From Candidatus Poribacteria bacterium (lineage in GTDB: Bacteria > Poribacteria > WGA-4E > WGA-3G): DNA of 37,835 bases. Position 1 is the first letter of the stretch. Each line of letters begins with the position of its first letter. Below are positions 7,353-16,458 of the stretch, piece after piece. The DNA lies in assembly GCA_003635195.1 (NCBI GenBank), contig PYIY01000210.1, positions 39,182 through 77,016 of the forward strand. Direction: 5' to 3'. The notes under the pieces were generated by a model, which had not been told where the DNA came from, made no database searches, and was given only the letters and a program-made list of their open reading frames with translations. The translations under genes and the position numbers were made by a program.

Positions 7353-8849
7353 CTATCCGGCTTTCTCAAGTAAATCTTGGAGGTTAACAGACCGATCATA
7401 GAGTTTATAAGCCACGTCTTCGTAATCTTTCGGTTCTATGCCTTCAGTGGGGTCAAATGGAATCTGTTGCACTATCCCATCCTTTTGGAACCACCACGTG
7501 CCTACTTCTTCTGGTAGCAGCCAGTGTATTGATTCCACCTTTTTTAGGTGCGATACACCTTTTCTTTTGAGGTCTCCTATCCGAATCAGATTCGCTATTT
7601 CTTTGAGCAGCCAGTCGCTGTGCGTTGTCACAACCACGCGCACACCAGCGCGGACTAAGCCAGCAAGGGTTAATGCTATCTCAGTTTGCCCACCGGGGTG
7701 CAGGTGCGCCTCCGGTTCCTCAATAATAAGTGTATCACCAGGACGGATTCCGCCGCGCAGAAAGAGCACAACAGGGGCGAGTTCAGACACCATTGACGCT
7801 GCGCGTGTAAGACGGACTTCTTTTCCCATTTCTTGTGGCTGGTAAAGGAATTCCGGATATCCGCTCGGTGTAGGTTTCATGAGAATCCGCCCAGCGAGTA
7901 CTTCAGATTCCAAGGCATCGGCAAGATGCTTCATTCCTTCATCAGGTTCATCAGATTCCTCGTAGAGTATAAGTTGTTTCATAAAATCTGTGACGATCCC
8001 TGAAAACGTTGGAACCTCCAGCGGTGTGAGACCCCCACGAGTCGCCCGCTCAACCAGTGAACTTGCAATCACCCGGTGACTCTGCATAATCCCACTTCGG
8101 GCGGCTGGTAAGTAGAATCTCTCCCTTTTAAATTCTCGTTGAGCACTAAGTACGGGAAGGATATCGTGAGAACTGAGTACTTCTCTTAACCCTGTCCTAT
8201 GATAGATACGAAGAACAACATCCTCGTTAACTAAACCATCCATAATGATGTTTGACTTGAAAGCCTTTATATTGAGATACCATATATTTTTATTTTCCTC
8301 AGAGATCCTTAGGGATACTTTCATTTCATTGTGTTGATTTTGTGTTAACTGGATTAGATCCTCAATTGTATTGAGATCAAAACATCGTTTAAGTTCGTTT
8401 TCAAAAATTCCTGAATTCTTGATGGTTGATTGCACCTCGTCACGAGTTTGTTGAGGCAGGTCAGAAAGTTTGAGGGTCTCTCTAAGTTGTTGTTTGTCCA
8501 GGATTCGTTGTGACATATCTGAAACTTTAATTTTCTGGTGGGTTTTACGTAATTCCTCCACTGCTGTGCGAGTTTCTTGATCTATTCTAGTTTTTTCTAA
8601 TTCAAGCAGAGCGGGTAAAATAGCTGTTAGGAGGTGGGATGGAAATCGTGAAAAACCATTAAAAACGCCGTGCAACGCATAGATTAACGTGGAAAAGTAA
8701 GTTTTCCCTGTGTTGCTTGGTCCGACAAACACTGTCAAGGGTTGGAGGTCTATTGTGGCTTCTGCAATCGGCCCGAAATTCTTAACAGCGATTTCAACAT
8801 TCGGATGCTGGGGTGTTTCGGATGTTTTTGGTGTTTTTGTTTCTTCCAT
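7353..8849 (-). CDS. AAA/ABC-type (OLD-like, AAA15 class) ATPase of a putative defence cassette
   Basis: Counted from the ATG at 8849, the 498-residue protein has a Walker A motif GPSNTGKT at 43-50 and a Walker B/D-loop region EEPEAHLHP near 377-385. TTHSD near 408-412 fits the H-motif. This arrangement is typical of SMC-like ATPases related to OLD, RecF and AriA. A long helical, probably coiled-coil, insert lies between them (about 85-190). No TOPRIM domain is seen, and the nuclease is the separate downstream gene. AAAGGAG eight bases before 8849 decides the start; an ATG at 8879 overlapping the upstream stop (ATGA) would add ten residues. Such ATPases often sense phage or DNA ends and license a partner nuclease. 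Confidence 0.85.
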   Translation of the reverse strand: MEETKTPKTSETPQHPNVEIAVKNFGPIAEATIDLQPLTVFVGPSNTGKTYFSTLIYALHGVFNGFSRFPSHLLTAILPALLELEKTRIDQETRTAVEELRKTHQKIKVSDMSQRILDKQQLRETLKLSDLPQQTRDEVQSTIKNSGIFENELKRCFDLNTIEDLIQLTQNQHNEMKVSLRISEENKNIWYLNIKAFKSNIIMDGLVNEDVVLRIYHRTGLREVLSSHDILPVLSAQREFKRERFYLPAARSGIMQSHRVIASSLVERATRGGLTPLEVPTFSGIVTDFMKQLILYEESDEPDEGMKHLADALESEVLAGRILMKPTPSGYPEFLYQPQEMGKEVRLTRAASMVSELAPVVLFLRGGIRPGDTLIIEEPEAHLHPGGQTEIALTLAGLVRAGVRVVVTTHSDWLLKEIANLIRIGDLKRKGVSHLKKVESIHWLLPEEVGTWWFQKDGIVQQIPFDPTEGIEPKDYEDVAYKLYDRSVNLQDLLEKAG

Positions 8850-8875
8850 TGGAGTTTCTCCTTTGAAAGGATGAA

Positions 8876-9124
8876 TCATTGCAGCTTACCGTCAACCCAC
8901 AATTCATATTCAAAGGACCATACCCGATAAAAAATCCGGACAATATAGGGCAAATCATCGACTTTGAAGCGATGCTCAAGTCCTGTGTCAAATAATTTAC
9001 GGGATCTTTCGTAGACCAATTCAGCATCAACATAGATATGTACCTTGCCTGACCATGTATTCCAATGATCAACGCGAACAGTATGAGAATTTTCGGTTTC
9101 TACTAACCATTGGCGAGTCGTCAT
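8876..9124 (-). CDS. FAIM-like small beta-sandwich protein
   Basis: The 82-residue protein begins MTTRQWLVETENSHTVRVDH and ends with FEYELWVDGKLQ. The alternating pattern (W-x-V, H-x-V-x-V-x-H, SGK-x-x-IYVD, DTG-x-x-H-x-F, Y-x-L-x-VDG) resembles the FAIM1 fold, known in animals from Fas apoptosis inhibitory molecule. The resemblance is by eye. AAGGAGG lies about ten bases before the ATG. The stop overlaps an ATG of the ATPase frame (ATGA), and the gene follows 17 bases after the DUF1611 gene. The tight linkage suggests it works with the ATPase and nuclease, perhaps as a regulator or sensor, but no function is known. Confidence 0.65.
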   Translation of the reverse strand: MTTRQWLVETENSHTVRVDHWNTWSGKVHIYVDAELVYERSRKLFDTGLEHRFKVDDLPYIVRIFYRVWSFEYELWVDGKLQ

Positions 9125-9141
9125 AAAGGCATGCCTCCTTG

Positions 9142-10218
9142 CTATCTGTCAGCGTGCATCTTCTGAACAGCATTGACCAGTTTGTCCGCGCCGAACCGCA
9201 CGACATCTGTTGCGGGCAATCCTGTCTCTGCTTCTGCTTGACGAATCGCTTCACGCGCGTCATCCTCAGACAAATCAAAGCAATTTAACGCCAGTCCGAT
9301 GACTTTAGCAGGTTTTATCGGTGCAGCTAATGTCTCATAGTGGGCGATCATCTCAGTTAACGATGGCAACGGTACCGTATACCGCGCAACCGCGTCACGC
9401 GAGGGTTGATGACAGAATATCATCGCATCCGGTAGGCTGCCGTGCAGTAGGCTTAACGTTACGCCTGAATAGCCGGGATGTACCAACGAACCTTGTCCTT
9501 CAACGATAAGCAGCTCGTGGTTTTTCGCACCTGCAAGCACGATTTCCTCCGCTGCACCGGCGGTGAAATCAGAAACGACAGCATCAATCGCAATCCCCCA
9601 ACCCCAGACCATAATCCCATTCTGTCCCGTCGGACAGAATTCTGCGTTGACCCCACGTTCCCGCGCAGCACGTGTCACCTCTATGCCGGATAGCATCTTT
9701 CCGACACGGCAATCTGAACCCACAGTCAGGATAACCGTGGCATCAACCTCATCGGCTTTGCACGTTGCAACGGGTAGATCAGGGGGCGGTTTTCGGGCAT
9801 CCCATAAAACCACATCGTTTGCTATTGCCAGTTCAGACAATTCTGCGTCCTCACTCAGGAATTGGTGGAGACCGCTCATGATGTGCAAACCGTTGTGTAT
9901 TGCTTCGCGGAGGATAGCGCGCCAAGGGTGTGGTAACTCGCCGCCGGGTGGGGCAATGCCGATAGCGAGCATCGTCGGATTAAAAGGCATCGCCGCAGCG
10001 AGATCGCGGACAATCGGAATCCCTTCCCCAATCTCAATAACTTCGCTGACATCTCGTCCTGCGTTGGCACTATCAATAACTGCGACAACATTGTCAGGGA
10101 GATAGCGGACGAGCACCGTAGCGGTCTTTGATTCAAGGACACCGAACGAACCTTCGGCAAGAATCGCTATTCTGTGTGATTTCGGTTGTAACTGCTGTTC
10201 CATTTTTCGAGTCGTCAT
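9142..10218 (-). CDS. DUF1611 family protein (DgcN-like), P-loop containing
   Basis: The 358-residue product matches the DUF1611 family, with an N-terminal Rossmann-like part (about 15-150) and a C-terminal P-loop part. The nucleotide-binding loop is GSDCRVGKM at 167-175, followed by a GQNGIM segment. One characterised relative, DgcN, acetylates D-glutamate using acetyl-CoA in D-amino acid catabolism, working with an epimerase (DgcA); no such partner is in this window. The upstream neighbour is instead a sugar isomerase-like gene ending 71 bases away. Neither the ATG at 10218 nor the one at 10203 has a clear Shine-Dalgarno. The D-glutamate role is transferred from the family and is uncertain here. 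Confidence 0.8.
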   Translation of the reverse strand: MTTRKMEQQLQPKSHRIAILAEGSFGVLESKTATVLVRYLPDNVVAVIDSANAGRDVSEVIEIGEGIPIVRDLAAAMPFNPTMLAIGIAPPGGELPHPWRAILREAIHNGLHIMSGLHQFLSEDAELSELAIANDVVLWDARKPPPDLPVATCKADEVDATVILTVGSDCRVGKMLSGIEVTRAARERGVNAEFCPTGQNGIMVWGWGIAIDAVVSDFTAGAAEEIVLAGAKNHELLIVEGQGSLVHPGYSGVTLSLLHGSLPDAMIFCHQPSRDAVARYTVPLPSLTEMIAHYETLAAPIKPAKVIGLALNCFDLSEDDAREAIRQAEAETGLPATDVVRFGADKLVNAVQKMHADR

Positions 10219-10289
10219 TTCAGGTGGAATGGATATACTTGTAGATTAACACAAATCACAATCAATTTCAAACTGAAAACCGACAACTA

Positions 10290-11168
10290 TTAAAGAAATT
10301 GCCGGAGGTACCTACCACCGAGGGCGAAACCGTCTAACCCAGGGGCACCCCGATCCTCGTTTTCGACACACAGCACATAGTCGTAGCCGGATTCCTGCAG
10401 CGCGCCTGTAATCGTACCCCAATTCAATTGCCCGCGTCCGGGTACCCGATATTGCCACCACCAGTTTCCGATGATACCTTGTCGGAACTTCATGTGCGGA
10501 CTGATTTCACAATCCTTCACATCCGCATAATACCACTTCCCGTTGAACATACGGATAGCGTCCTCAGCGGGTAGAATGCCCATCCATAGCCAGTGCGATG
10601 GATCGCAAGAAAGACCTAACGCGTCTGACGGAATCGCATCGAGGATACGTTCCCACATTTCGGGATTACAGGCGATGTTACCCATCCGAACGGCACAATC
10701 AAGCGCAAGCTGCACACCTTTCCCTTCGGCGAATCGGACGACAGGTGTCCACATCTCCTTGAACCGTCCGACGAGTTCAACGGACCGATCACCGGGGTTT
10801 CCTGGTTCTGAAGAGAACTGTCCGTAAAAGTGCCAACTGACGGGACTCCCCGCATACGTCACGACCACTGGTGCGCCGAGGATATGTGTCGCTTCGATTG
10901 CCTGCATTAGTGTGTCGCGAGCACTTTCCCGTTTTTCTGCGTCGTCGTCAAGAAGGTTACAGTGAGAGGTTAAGGCTGCGAGGTAGATACCGTTGGCATC
11001 TAAAATTTCCTTGACTGCTTCGCCGCCGGATTGTATAATGGCACTCGGTTCAAAAGTGCCAGTAGCATTCGGGCGGATTGCATCAAATCCGTTCGCTTTT
11101 GCCCATGCTGCGCAGTCGGGGAGGCTCCAACCGCCGTTGCCTGCGCTGGTGCTAAAACTTAAATCCAT
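10290..11168 (-). CDS. sugar phosphate isomerase/epimerase family protein (AP endonuclease 2-type TIM barrel)
   Basis: The 292-residue protein shows the xylose isomerase-like TIM-barrel pattern. Probable metal ligands occur in LALDC (replacing the usual Glu with Asp), SCDPSHW, DVKDCE and CVENED. Members of this family are mostly sugar or inositol-catabolism isomerases and epimerases; a few are DNA-repair endonucleases. The wide spread of this family in Poribacteria- and Planctomycetes-type genomes and the absence of repair-type features favour carbohydrate metabolism. AGGGG lies about six bases before the ATG. It is divergent from the glycosylase gene with only 35 bases between their starts, and it likely heads the transcript that includes the DUF1611 gene. 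Confidence 0.85.
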   Translation of the reverse strand: MDLSFSTSAGNGGWSLPDCAAWAKANGFDAIRPNATGTFEPSAIIQSGGEAVKEILDANGIYLAALTSHCNLLDDDAEKRESARDTLMQAIEATHILGAPVVVTYAGSPVSWHFYGQFSSEPGNPGDRSVELVGRFKEMWTPVVRFAEGKGVQLALDCAVRMGNIACNPEMWERILDAIPSDALGLSCDPSHWLWMGILPAEDAIRMFNGKWYYADVKDCEISPHMKFRQGIIGNWWWQYRVPGRGQLNWGTITGALQESGYDYVLCVENEDRGAPGLDGFALGGRYLRQFL

Positions 11169-11203
11169 GATTTTCCCCTTATGATATTGAGGACTTTCTA
11201 CGT

Positions 11204-11881
11204 ATGCGAATTCTGTATGAAGATAATCTTACTGAAAAACTGTTTGGACTCTATAATCAGTTGCTCGCGCAACACGGAAACCGTAAGTGGTGGCCCGCGG
11301 ATACACCGTTTGAAGTGGCACTCGGTGCAATCCTAACACAAGCGACATCGTGGCGCAATGTCGAAAAAGCGATGGAGAATCTCAGAAACGCTGGTGCCTT
11401 TACACCCGAAGAGATAGCCTCTATCAGCCAAGCTGCATTGGAGCGATTAATCCGACCGTCGCGCTACTTTCGTATGAAAGCACAAAAGGTGCGCGCATTT
11501 GTGGATTATATCACGGAGCGTCCCATGCCCGTGATGTTTCGGCAGGATGTCCCTGAATTACGTGAAGAACTGCTCTCCATCTACGGTGTCGGTCCCGAAA
11601 CAGCGGATACGATTATTCTCTACGCTGCGGGTAAACCGAGTTTTGTTGTTGATTCTTATACCTACAGACTTTTCTCGCGACTGGGATGGATTGAAGGGAG
11701 ATACGATTATGCTAAACTCCGCGCTATGTTTATGGACAACTTACCCCACGATGTGAATCTCTTCAACGAATATCATGCGTTAATTGTCGGACACGGTGCA
11801 AGGGTCTGTCATAAAAAAACGCCGAGCTGTCAAGAGTGTCGCTTACGGACATCTTGTGACTATTACAAGTCGTCTGAGTGA
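11204..11881 (+). CDS. endonuclease III-family (HhH-GPD) DNA glycosylase lacking the catalytic Lys
   Basis: The 225-residue protein has the HhH-GPD core and a C-terminal iron-sulfur loop. The helix-hairpin-helix is GVGPETAD at 128-135, the catalytic Asp is Asp150 in VVDSYTYR, and the cluster ligands are Cys202, Cys209, Cys212 and Cys218 (C-x6-C-x2-C-x5-C). In Nth the hairpin carries a Lys (GVGRKTA type) that gives AP-lyase activity; here that residue is Glu132. It should therefore act as a monofunctional glycosylase if active, as in MutY and related enzymes. The substrate base cannot be told from sequence. It is convergent with ligA. Confidence 0.85.
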   Translation: MRILYEDNLTEKLFGLYNQLLAQHGNRKWWPADTPFEVALGAILTQATSWRNVEKAMENLRNAGAFTPEEIASISQAALERLIRPSRYFRMKAQKVRAFVDYITERPMPVMFRQDVPELREELLSIYGVGPETADTIILYAAGKPSFVVDSYTYRLFSRLGWIEGRYDYAKLRAMFMDNLPHDVNLFNEYHALIVGHGARVCHKKTPSCQECRLRTSCDYYKSSE

Positions 11882-11914
11882 CAAAGGAGAAAGTTGGCTT
11901 CAGTGCGTGTGCGG

Positions 11915-13918
11915 CTATAGTTTTTCAAAAAAGTCCGCTTCTGTCAGAATTGGGATGCCCAATTCTTCCGCTTTTGCGTATTTGCTTCCTGCGCCTTCGC
12001 CAGCGATGAGGTAATCCGTCTTGCTTGTCACACTTGATGTAACTTTACCGCCCCGCGTCTTAATCTCTTTAGATGCCTCCGTGCGCGTCATCCCCTCAAG
12101 GCTCCCCGTAACAACGAACGTTTTCCCACTAAAGAAGCTGTCGGTCATCATACTCGCTTCCGTGCGGGTAGCGTCTGCTGCTACCGTAAAACATTGTAAG
12201 TCGGCTTTCCGTAATTTATCAATCAACGGCTTATTTTGAGAAAAGAAGTTAACAACGCTTTCCGCTATCTGCGGACCGATACCGTCTACGGATTCAATTT
12301 CTTCCAGTGTCGCTGTGCTAAGTGCGTCTAAGGATAAAAAACGTTCAATGAGCAGCTCCGCGACAGTCTCTCCGACATGGAAGATACCGAGTCCAAAAAG
12401 CACTTTCTCTACTGGTGCCGTCTTGCTGTGTTCGATTTGATGGACAAGGTTGCGTGCAGATGGAACACCCATGCGTTCCAGTTTGCTTAATGGTTCTACC
12501 TCCAAAGCATAAAGATCGGCAACATCGCGAACCAATTCTTTATCCACCAATTGGTCAATTGTAGCGGGCCCGAGACCTTCAATCTGGAGTGCGTTGCGCG
12601 AAGCATAGTGCGCAATACGCCGTTTCAATTGTGCGACACATGCCATGTTCACGCACCGGACTGCAACTTCGTCTTCAGTACGTTGGACAGCGGTATTGCA
12701 CACCGGACACTCGTCGGGAAGTCCAAAAAGCTTTTCATTGCCGGTACGTTCTGCTGTCAGTACCTCAACAATTTTAGGGATAACATCCCCGGCGCGTTCG
12801 AGCACAATCCGGTCTCCGATCCGGATGTCTTTCGTTTGAATCTCTTGCTCATTGTGTAGGGTAGCATTTGTGATTGTTGCACCAGCAAGCAACACAGGTT
12901 CCAAAATCGCAACCGGTGTCAGTACGCCTGTTCTTCCGACTTGAACTTCAATGTCTTTTATCGTTGTGATGGCTTGCTGGGCATCAAACTTGTAGGCGAT
13001 TGCCCAGCGCGGATATTTGGAGGTCGCGCCAAGTTCACGTTGTTGGGAAAATTGGTTAACTTTTACGACAACACCATCGGTTTCATAAGGGAGGTCATGG
13101 CGTTCTGTTACCCACTGCTCGTAGTAGTGCTGAACGTCATCTATGGATTTATGGCAGGCGGTATGTGGATTACATTTCAATCCCCAATGCTTCATCAGTT
13201 TGAGCGATGCTGTATGCGTTGCGACTTCAACGCCTTCCGCATAATTGAGGGTATAGATGAAAATATCTAACGGACGCGAAGCAGTAATAGAGGCATCTTG
13301 CAGCCGTAGCGAACCGGCAGCGGCGTTCCGAGGGTTCGCGAAAGGTGGTTCGGCTTCTGCCTCGCGCTGCACGTTAATATCGTTAAGGAGATGCTTCGGA
13401 ATGAAAACTTCACCGCGGACTTCTAAGACCGGAGGGAGTGCTGTTTCTGTGTCTACAAGCCGTAATGGCACAGAACGAATCGTTCGTAAATTATCTGTTA
13501 TATCTTCGCCGTATTCACCATCACCGCGCGTGAGACCTCGTGTAAATACACCGTTCTCATAGATTAACGAAACACCTAAACCGTCTATCTTTAACTCTGT
13601 AATATATTCGACAGGTGCATCTTCTAACAATCGCCGGACGCGTTCTGCAAATTCGCGCAGCTCCTGTTTGTCATAACTGTTGTTCAGGCTGAGCATTGGG
13701 TTGCGGTGCGGTATGCGGGTGCCTAATACAGCACCGCCACCGACCCGCTGCGTCGGTGAATCCGGTGGGATAGGTGTATCAGATGCTTCTTCGAGTGCCT
13801 CAAGCTGCCTCATAAGCACATCGAATTTGGCATCAGATATTTCCGGCTGGTTTTCGATGTAATATTTATGCTCATGATGACGTATTAACGCCCTCAGATC
13901 GTTAATCTCTCTTTGCAT
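11915..13918 (-). CDS. ligA: NAD-dependent DNA ligase
   Basis: The 667-residue product has the full LigA architecture: the NAD-binding Ia region at the N-terminus (HHEHKYY), adenylation domain with the nucleotidyl-accepting lysine in ELKIDG at Lys110, and OB fold. A four-cysteine zinc finger starting CPVC, helix-hairpin-helix repeats and a C-terminal BRCT domain (TFVVTGSLEGMTR) follow. It seals nicks during replication and repair using NAD+. The length is normal. No strong Shine-Dalgarno precedes the ATG, but the start aligns with the E. coli enzyme to within a few residues. It is convergent with the HhH-GPD glycosylase gene, with stops 33 bases apart. Confidence 0.97.
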   Translation of the reverse strand: MQREINDLRALIRHHEHKYYIENQPEISDAKFDVLMRQLEALEEASDTPIPPDSPTQRVGGGAVLGTRIPHRNPMLSLNNSYDKQELREFAERVRRLLEDAPVEYITELKIDGLGVSLIYENGVFTRGLTRGDGEYGEDITDNLRTIRSVPLRLVDTETALPPVLEVRGEVFIPKHLLNDINVQREAEAEPPFANPRNAAAGSLRLQDASITASRPLDIFIYTLNYAEGVEVATHTASLKLMKHWGLKCNPHTACHKSIDDVQHYYEQWVTERHDLPYETDGVVVKVNQFSQQRELGATSKYPRWAIAYKFDAQQAITTIKDIEVQVGRTGVLTPVAILEPVLLAGATITNATLHNEQEIQTKDIRIGDRIVLERAGDVIPKIVEVLTAERTGNEKLFGLPDECPVCNTAVQRTEDEVAVRCVNMACVAQLKRRIAHYASRNALQIEGLGPATIDQLVDKELVRDVADLYALEVEPLSKLERMGVPSARNLVHQIEHSKTAPVEKVLFGLGIFHVGETVAELLIERFLSLDALSTATLEEIESVDGIGPQIAESVVNFFSQNKPLIDKLRKADLQCFTVAADATRTEASMMTDSFFSGKTFVVTGSLEGMTRTEASKEIKTRGGKVTSSVTSKTDYLIAGEGAGSKYAKAEELGIPILTEADFFEKL

Positions 13919-13930
13919 GACACTTTATTC

Positions 13931-13950
13931 AGGACTTATTCAAAAGTCCT
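13931..13950. repeat. AGGACTT hairpin upstream of ligA
   Basis: AGGACTT and AAGTCCT form a perfect 7-bp stem with a six-base loop. The left arm resembles the end of the 16213-16410 element, and both are followed by a TGCTCCC. It may be a degraded member of the same family. Confidence 0.4.
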
Positions 13951-14011
13951 TCTATGCTCCCTTCGTGGATCCTAATGTTAACCGTAGCCTTTGTGTTGTT
14001 ATTTGATAGTA

Positions 14012-16173
14012 TTATAGGTGTGTGAGATCCCAGACCAGCACGGTCTGATCGCCACTCGTGCTTATGAGCGTCTGACCATCTTCACTGAATAATAGATGTT
14101 GTACCCATCTCGTATGTCCTGTGAGCGTTTTCTTTTTCTGCCCTGTGACTGTATCCCACAGGTGGATAGGACCACGCCACATTCCACTTGCAAGGGTTTT
14201 TCCATCGGGACTGAAGGCAACTTTCCAGACGAATCCGGCTCCTTCAACGTGATTGTGATTCCAATCTTGATTCATGAGGGTTTGTTTATGCTTTCCTGTG
14301 GTTACATCCCACAACCGAATCGTTTTGTCCCGACTCCCACTTGCGAGGGTTCGGCTATCCGGACTAAAAGCGATGCTAAGAATACCATCCCTATGCCCCG
14401 TGAGGGTTTGCTTATGCTGTCCCGTGGTTACATCCCACAGTTCAATATTGAGATGTCTTCCCAACTTATCTATCGGCCAATCTTTAAATATGATTGCAAT
14501 GGTTCGCCTATCGGGACTAAAACTTGCAGAGGATACCTCACTTGTGTGCTCCAGATGCCGTCTTTTTAGGCATTATCTCTTTGACTGTGTACTTACCCGT
14601 AGGAATATCCAACAGGTGAAGGCGTACCGGATCATAGACTGAATGCCAATCAAGACCAGCGAAAGTTTTCCTATCCAAATAACGTGCTCCCATATACATC
14701 CAATCGCTTTCAAAAGTTTGATTCCGGTGTAGCGTTTCCACGTCCCATAGGTAGAGGATACCGCGCCTTTTATTGTTGATCCCCCAACTCACGAGAGTCT
14801 CTCCGTCCGAACTGAATGCCACGCCCGAAACGCGTTTCTTGGGGCCTTTAAGCTTTTTTGAGTTTATCTGTGTTAACATTCCATAAACGGATAGTACTAT
14901 TATAAACCGGCCAGCTCATAAGGTGTTTCCCATCAGGACTCAGTTTTGCTCCCGCAATACCTTTCCTATGTCCCTTGAAGGTTTTCTTGTGTTTACCGGT
15001 ATGGATATTCCACAAATGGATTGCATTGCTGCCCCAACCCAGACTCATGAGTGTCTCTCCATCCGGACTCAGCGACACATTTCTAAATTGATGTCCATAT
15101 CCTATCGTTCCTTTTTTATCTTCGCCTGTCCCAATATCCCACATACGAAGAGTCCCGTCATAATTTGAACTTACAAGTGTTCGGTTATCTGGACTAAACG
15201 CGACGCGCATAACCTTATTCTTATGTCTCTGAAGTGTTTTCTGTTCTTTGCCAGTATTTACATCCCAAAGTCGGATGGTTTCGTTAACGTTGTAGCTTGC
15301 GAGAATTGTTCCATCTGGACTGAATACAAGGTTAGGGATATAACGACTATCTGTTATGATTGTTTGTGTTTCTGTTCCTGTATTTATATCCCAGAGTCGA
15401 ATCGGCTCGTTCCTATTTGTAGTTGCGAGTAGCCGTCCATCTGGGTTAACGGATACTACAAGCTGACCGCTTGCAGGTTGAATCGTGATTGTTTGTACCT
15501 GTTTCCGTGTAGTAATATCCCATACTCGGATAATGCCATCCCTACCCCAACTCGCTACAGTTTTCCTATCCGAACTGAATGAAGTTTTACTGCCACCAAG
15601 CATAATGTAAGGGAGGTGGTCGAAGTCTATTCTTCTGTTTTCAAGTGCTATGGGAGGTTTCTTGCGTACACCAGTGACTATATCCCACAAGTCGAGATTG
15701 TAAAAACTGGTAGCTGCGAGTATACGACCATCTGCGGTAAAGGACACACTATCAACGCCAAAACTATATTCGCGTCTTGTGAAAGTGTGCTTCCGTTCTC
15801 CCGTAGAAATATCCCATACCCGGATAGTGCCATCCTCACAGGCAGCAGCGAGAGTTTTCCCATCTGGTGTAAAGGATATACCATTAATAACAGAGGCATG
15901 TGCTGCAATTAAAGATTGTGGTTCAGCAGTATGTACATCATAAATCCATACACCGATATCACTACCGACTGCTAACAGATTGCCATCTGGAGAGTACCGC
16001 ATAACATTGACGCGCCCGCTGCCAATGCGTGATTTCGCGCCTTCAGGTAAGTGCCATTGTGGAGAATCAAAATGTAAAGTGTCGGGGACATCTCGTTCAG
16101 GGACGAGATATAGGGTTAAGATAATTAGCACAATACCGCAAATCAAAAGGATAGGGAACAATACCTTTTTCAT
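14012..16173 (-). pseudogene. membrane-anchored WD40-repeat protein gene with two +1-base frameshifts
   Basis: From the ATG at 16173 (behind AAAGGAAA) the product starts MKKVLFPILLICGIVLIILT, a clear signal anchor, followed by WD40 repeats. The reading frame breaks twice. It stops at 14848 just after an A6 run (14854-14859), and the next frame stops near 14538 after an A5 run (14563-14567). Removing one A from each run restores a single frame of exactly 720 codons with about 15 blade-like repeats across both junctions. The repeats are more degenerate than in the tandem WD40 pair at 660-4381. The protein would sit in the membrane with its propellers outside the cytoplasm. The breaks could be real decay, or assembly errors in short homopolymers. 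Confidence 0.8.
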
Positions 16174-16212
16174 CTGGTAATTTCCTTTTGAGACGTTAGG
16201 CAATAGACGTTT

Positions 16213-16410
16213 AAAACTAACAGGACTTATGCAAAGACCCTTTTGTGCTCCCATTCCTATGCTATGGTTACATTTCGTGAAGGCGCAGTTCCTGTGCACC
16301 TACTGCCTCGCGAATTGGATTTTTTTAAGTAGTCGAAGCAAAAACAGATTGCACAAAGCATGTACAAATTCACTTAGATTCTGGAAAATTGCGTAAGTCC
16401 TATCCAGTTT
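16213..16410. repeat. MITE-like element with AGGACTTAYGCAA inverted ends
   Basis: AGGACTTATGCAA (16222-16234) and TTGCGTAAGTCCT (16389-16401) are inverted copies matching at 12 of 13 positions, and similarity extends outward into AAAACT on each side. The inside, about 150 bases, has no gene. It sits just upstream of the broken WD40 gene and downstream of the aldehyde dehydrogenase gene. Non-autonomous insertion elements have this form; no matching transposase is in the window. Confidence 0.5.
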
Positions 16411-16458
16411 TAGAAGAATTATAAGCGACCTGAACTGGTCGCAAATAACCTATTTCCG

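Noticed and set aside
14854..14859. Programmed -1 frameshift at the A6-G run of the broken WD40 gene
   Set aside because: The downstream frame is +1 relative to the upstream frame, and the A6 run is not in the phase used by dnaX-type slippery sites.
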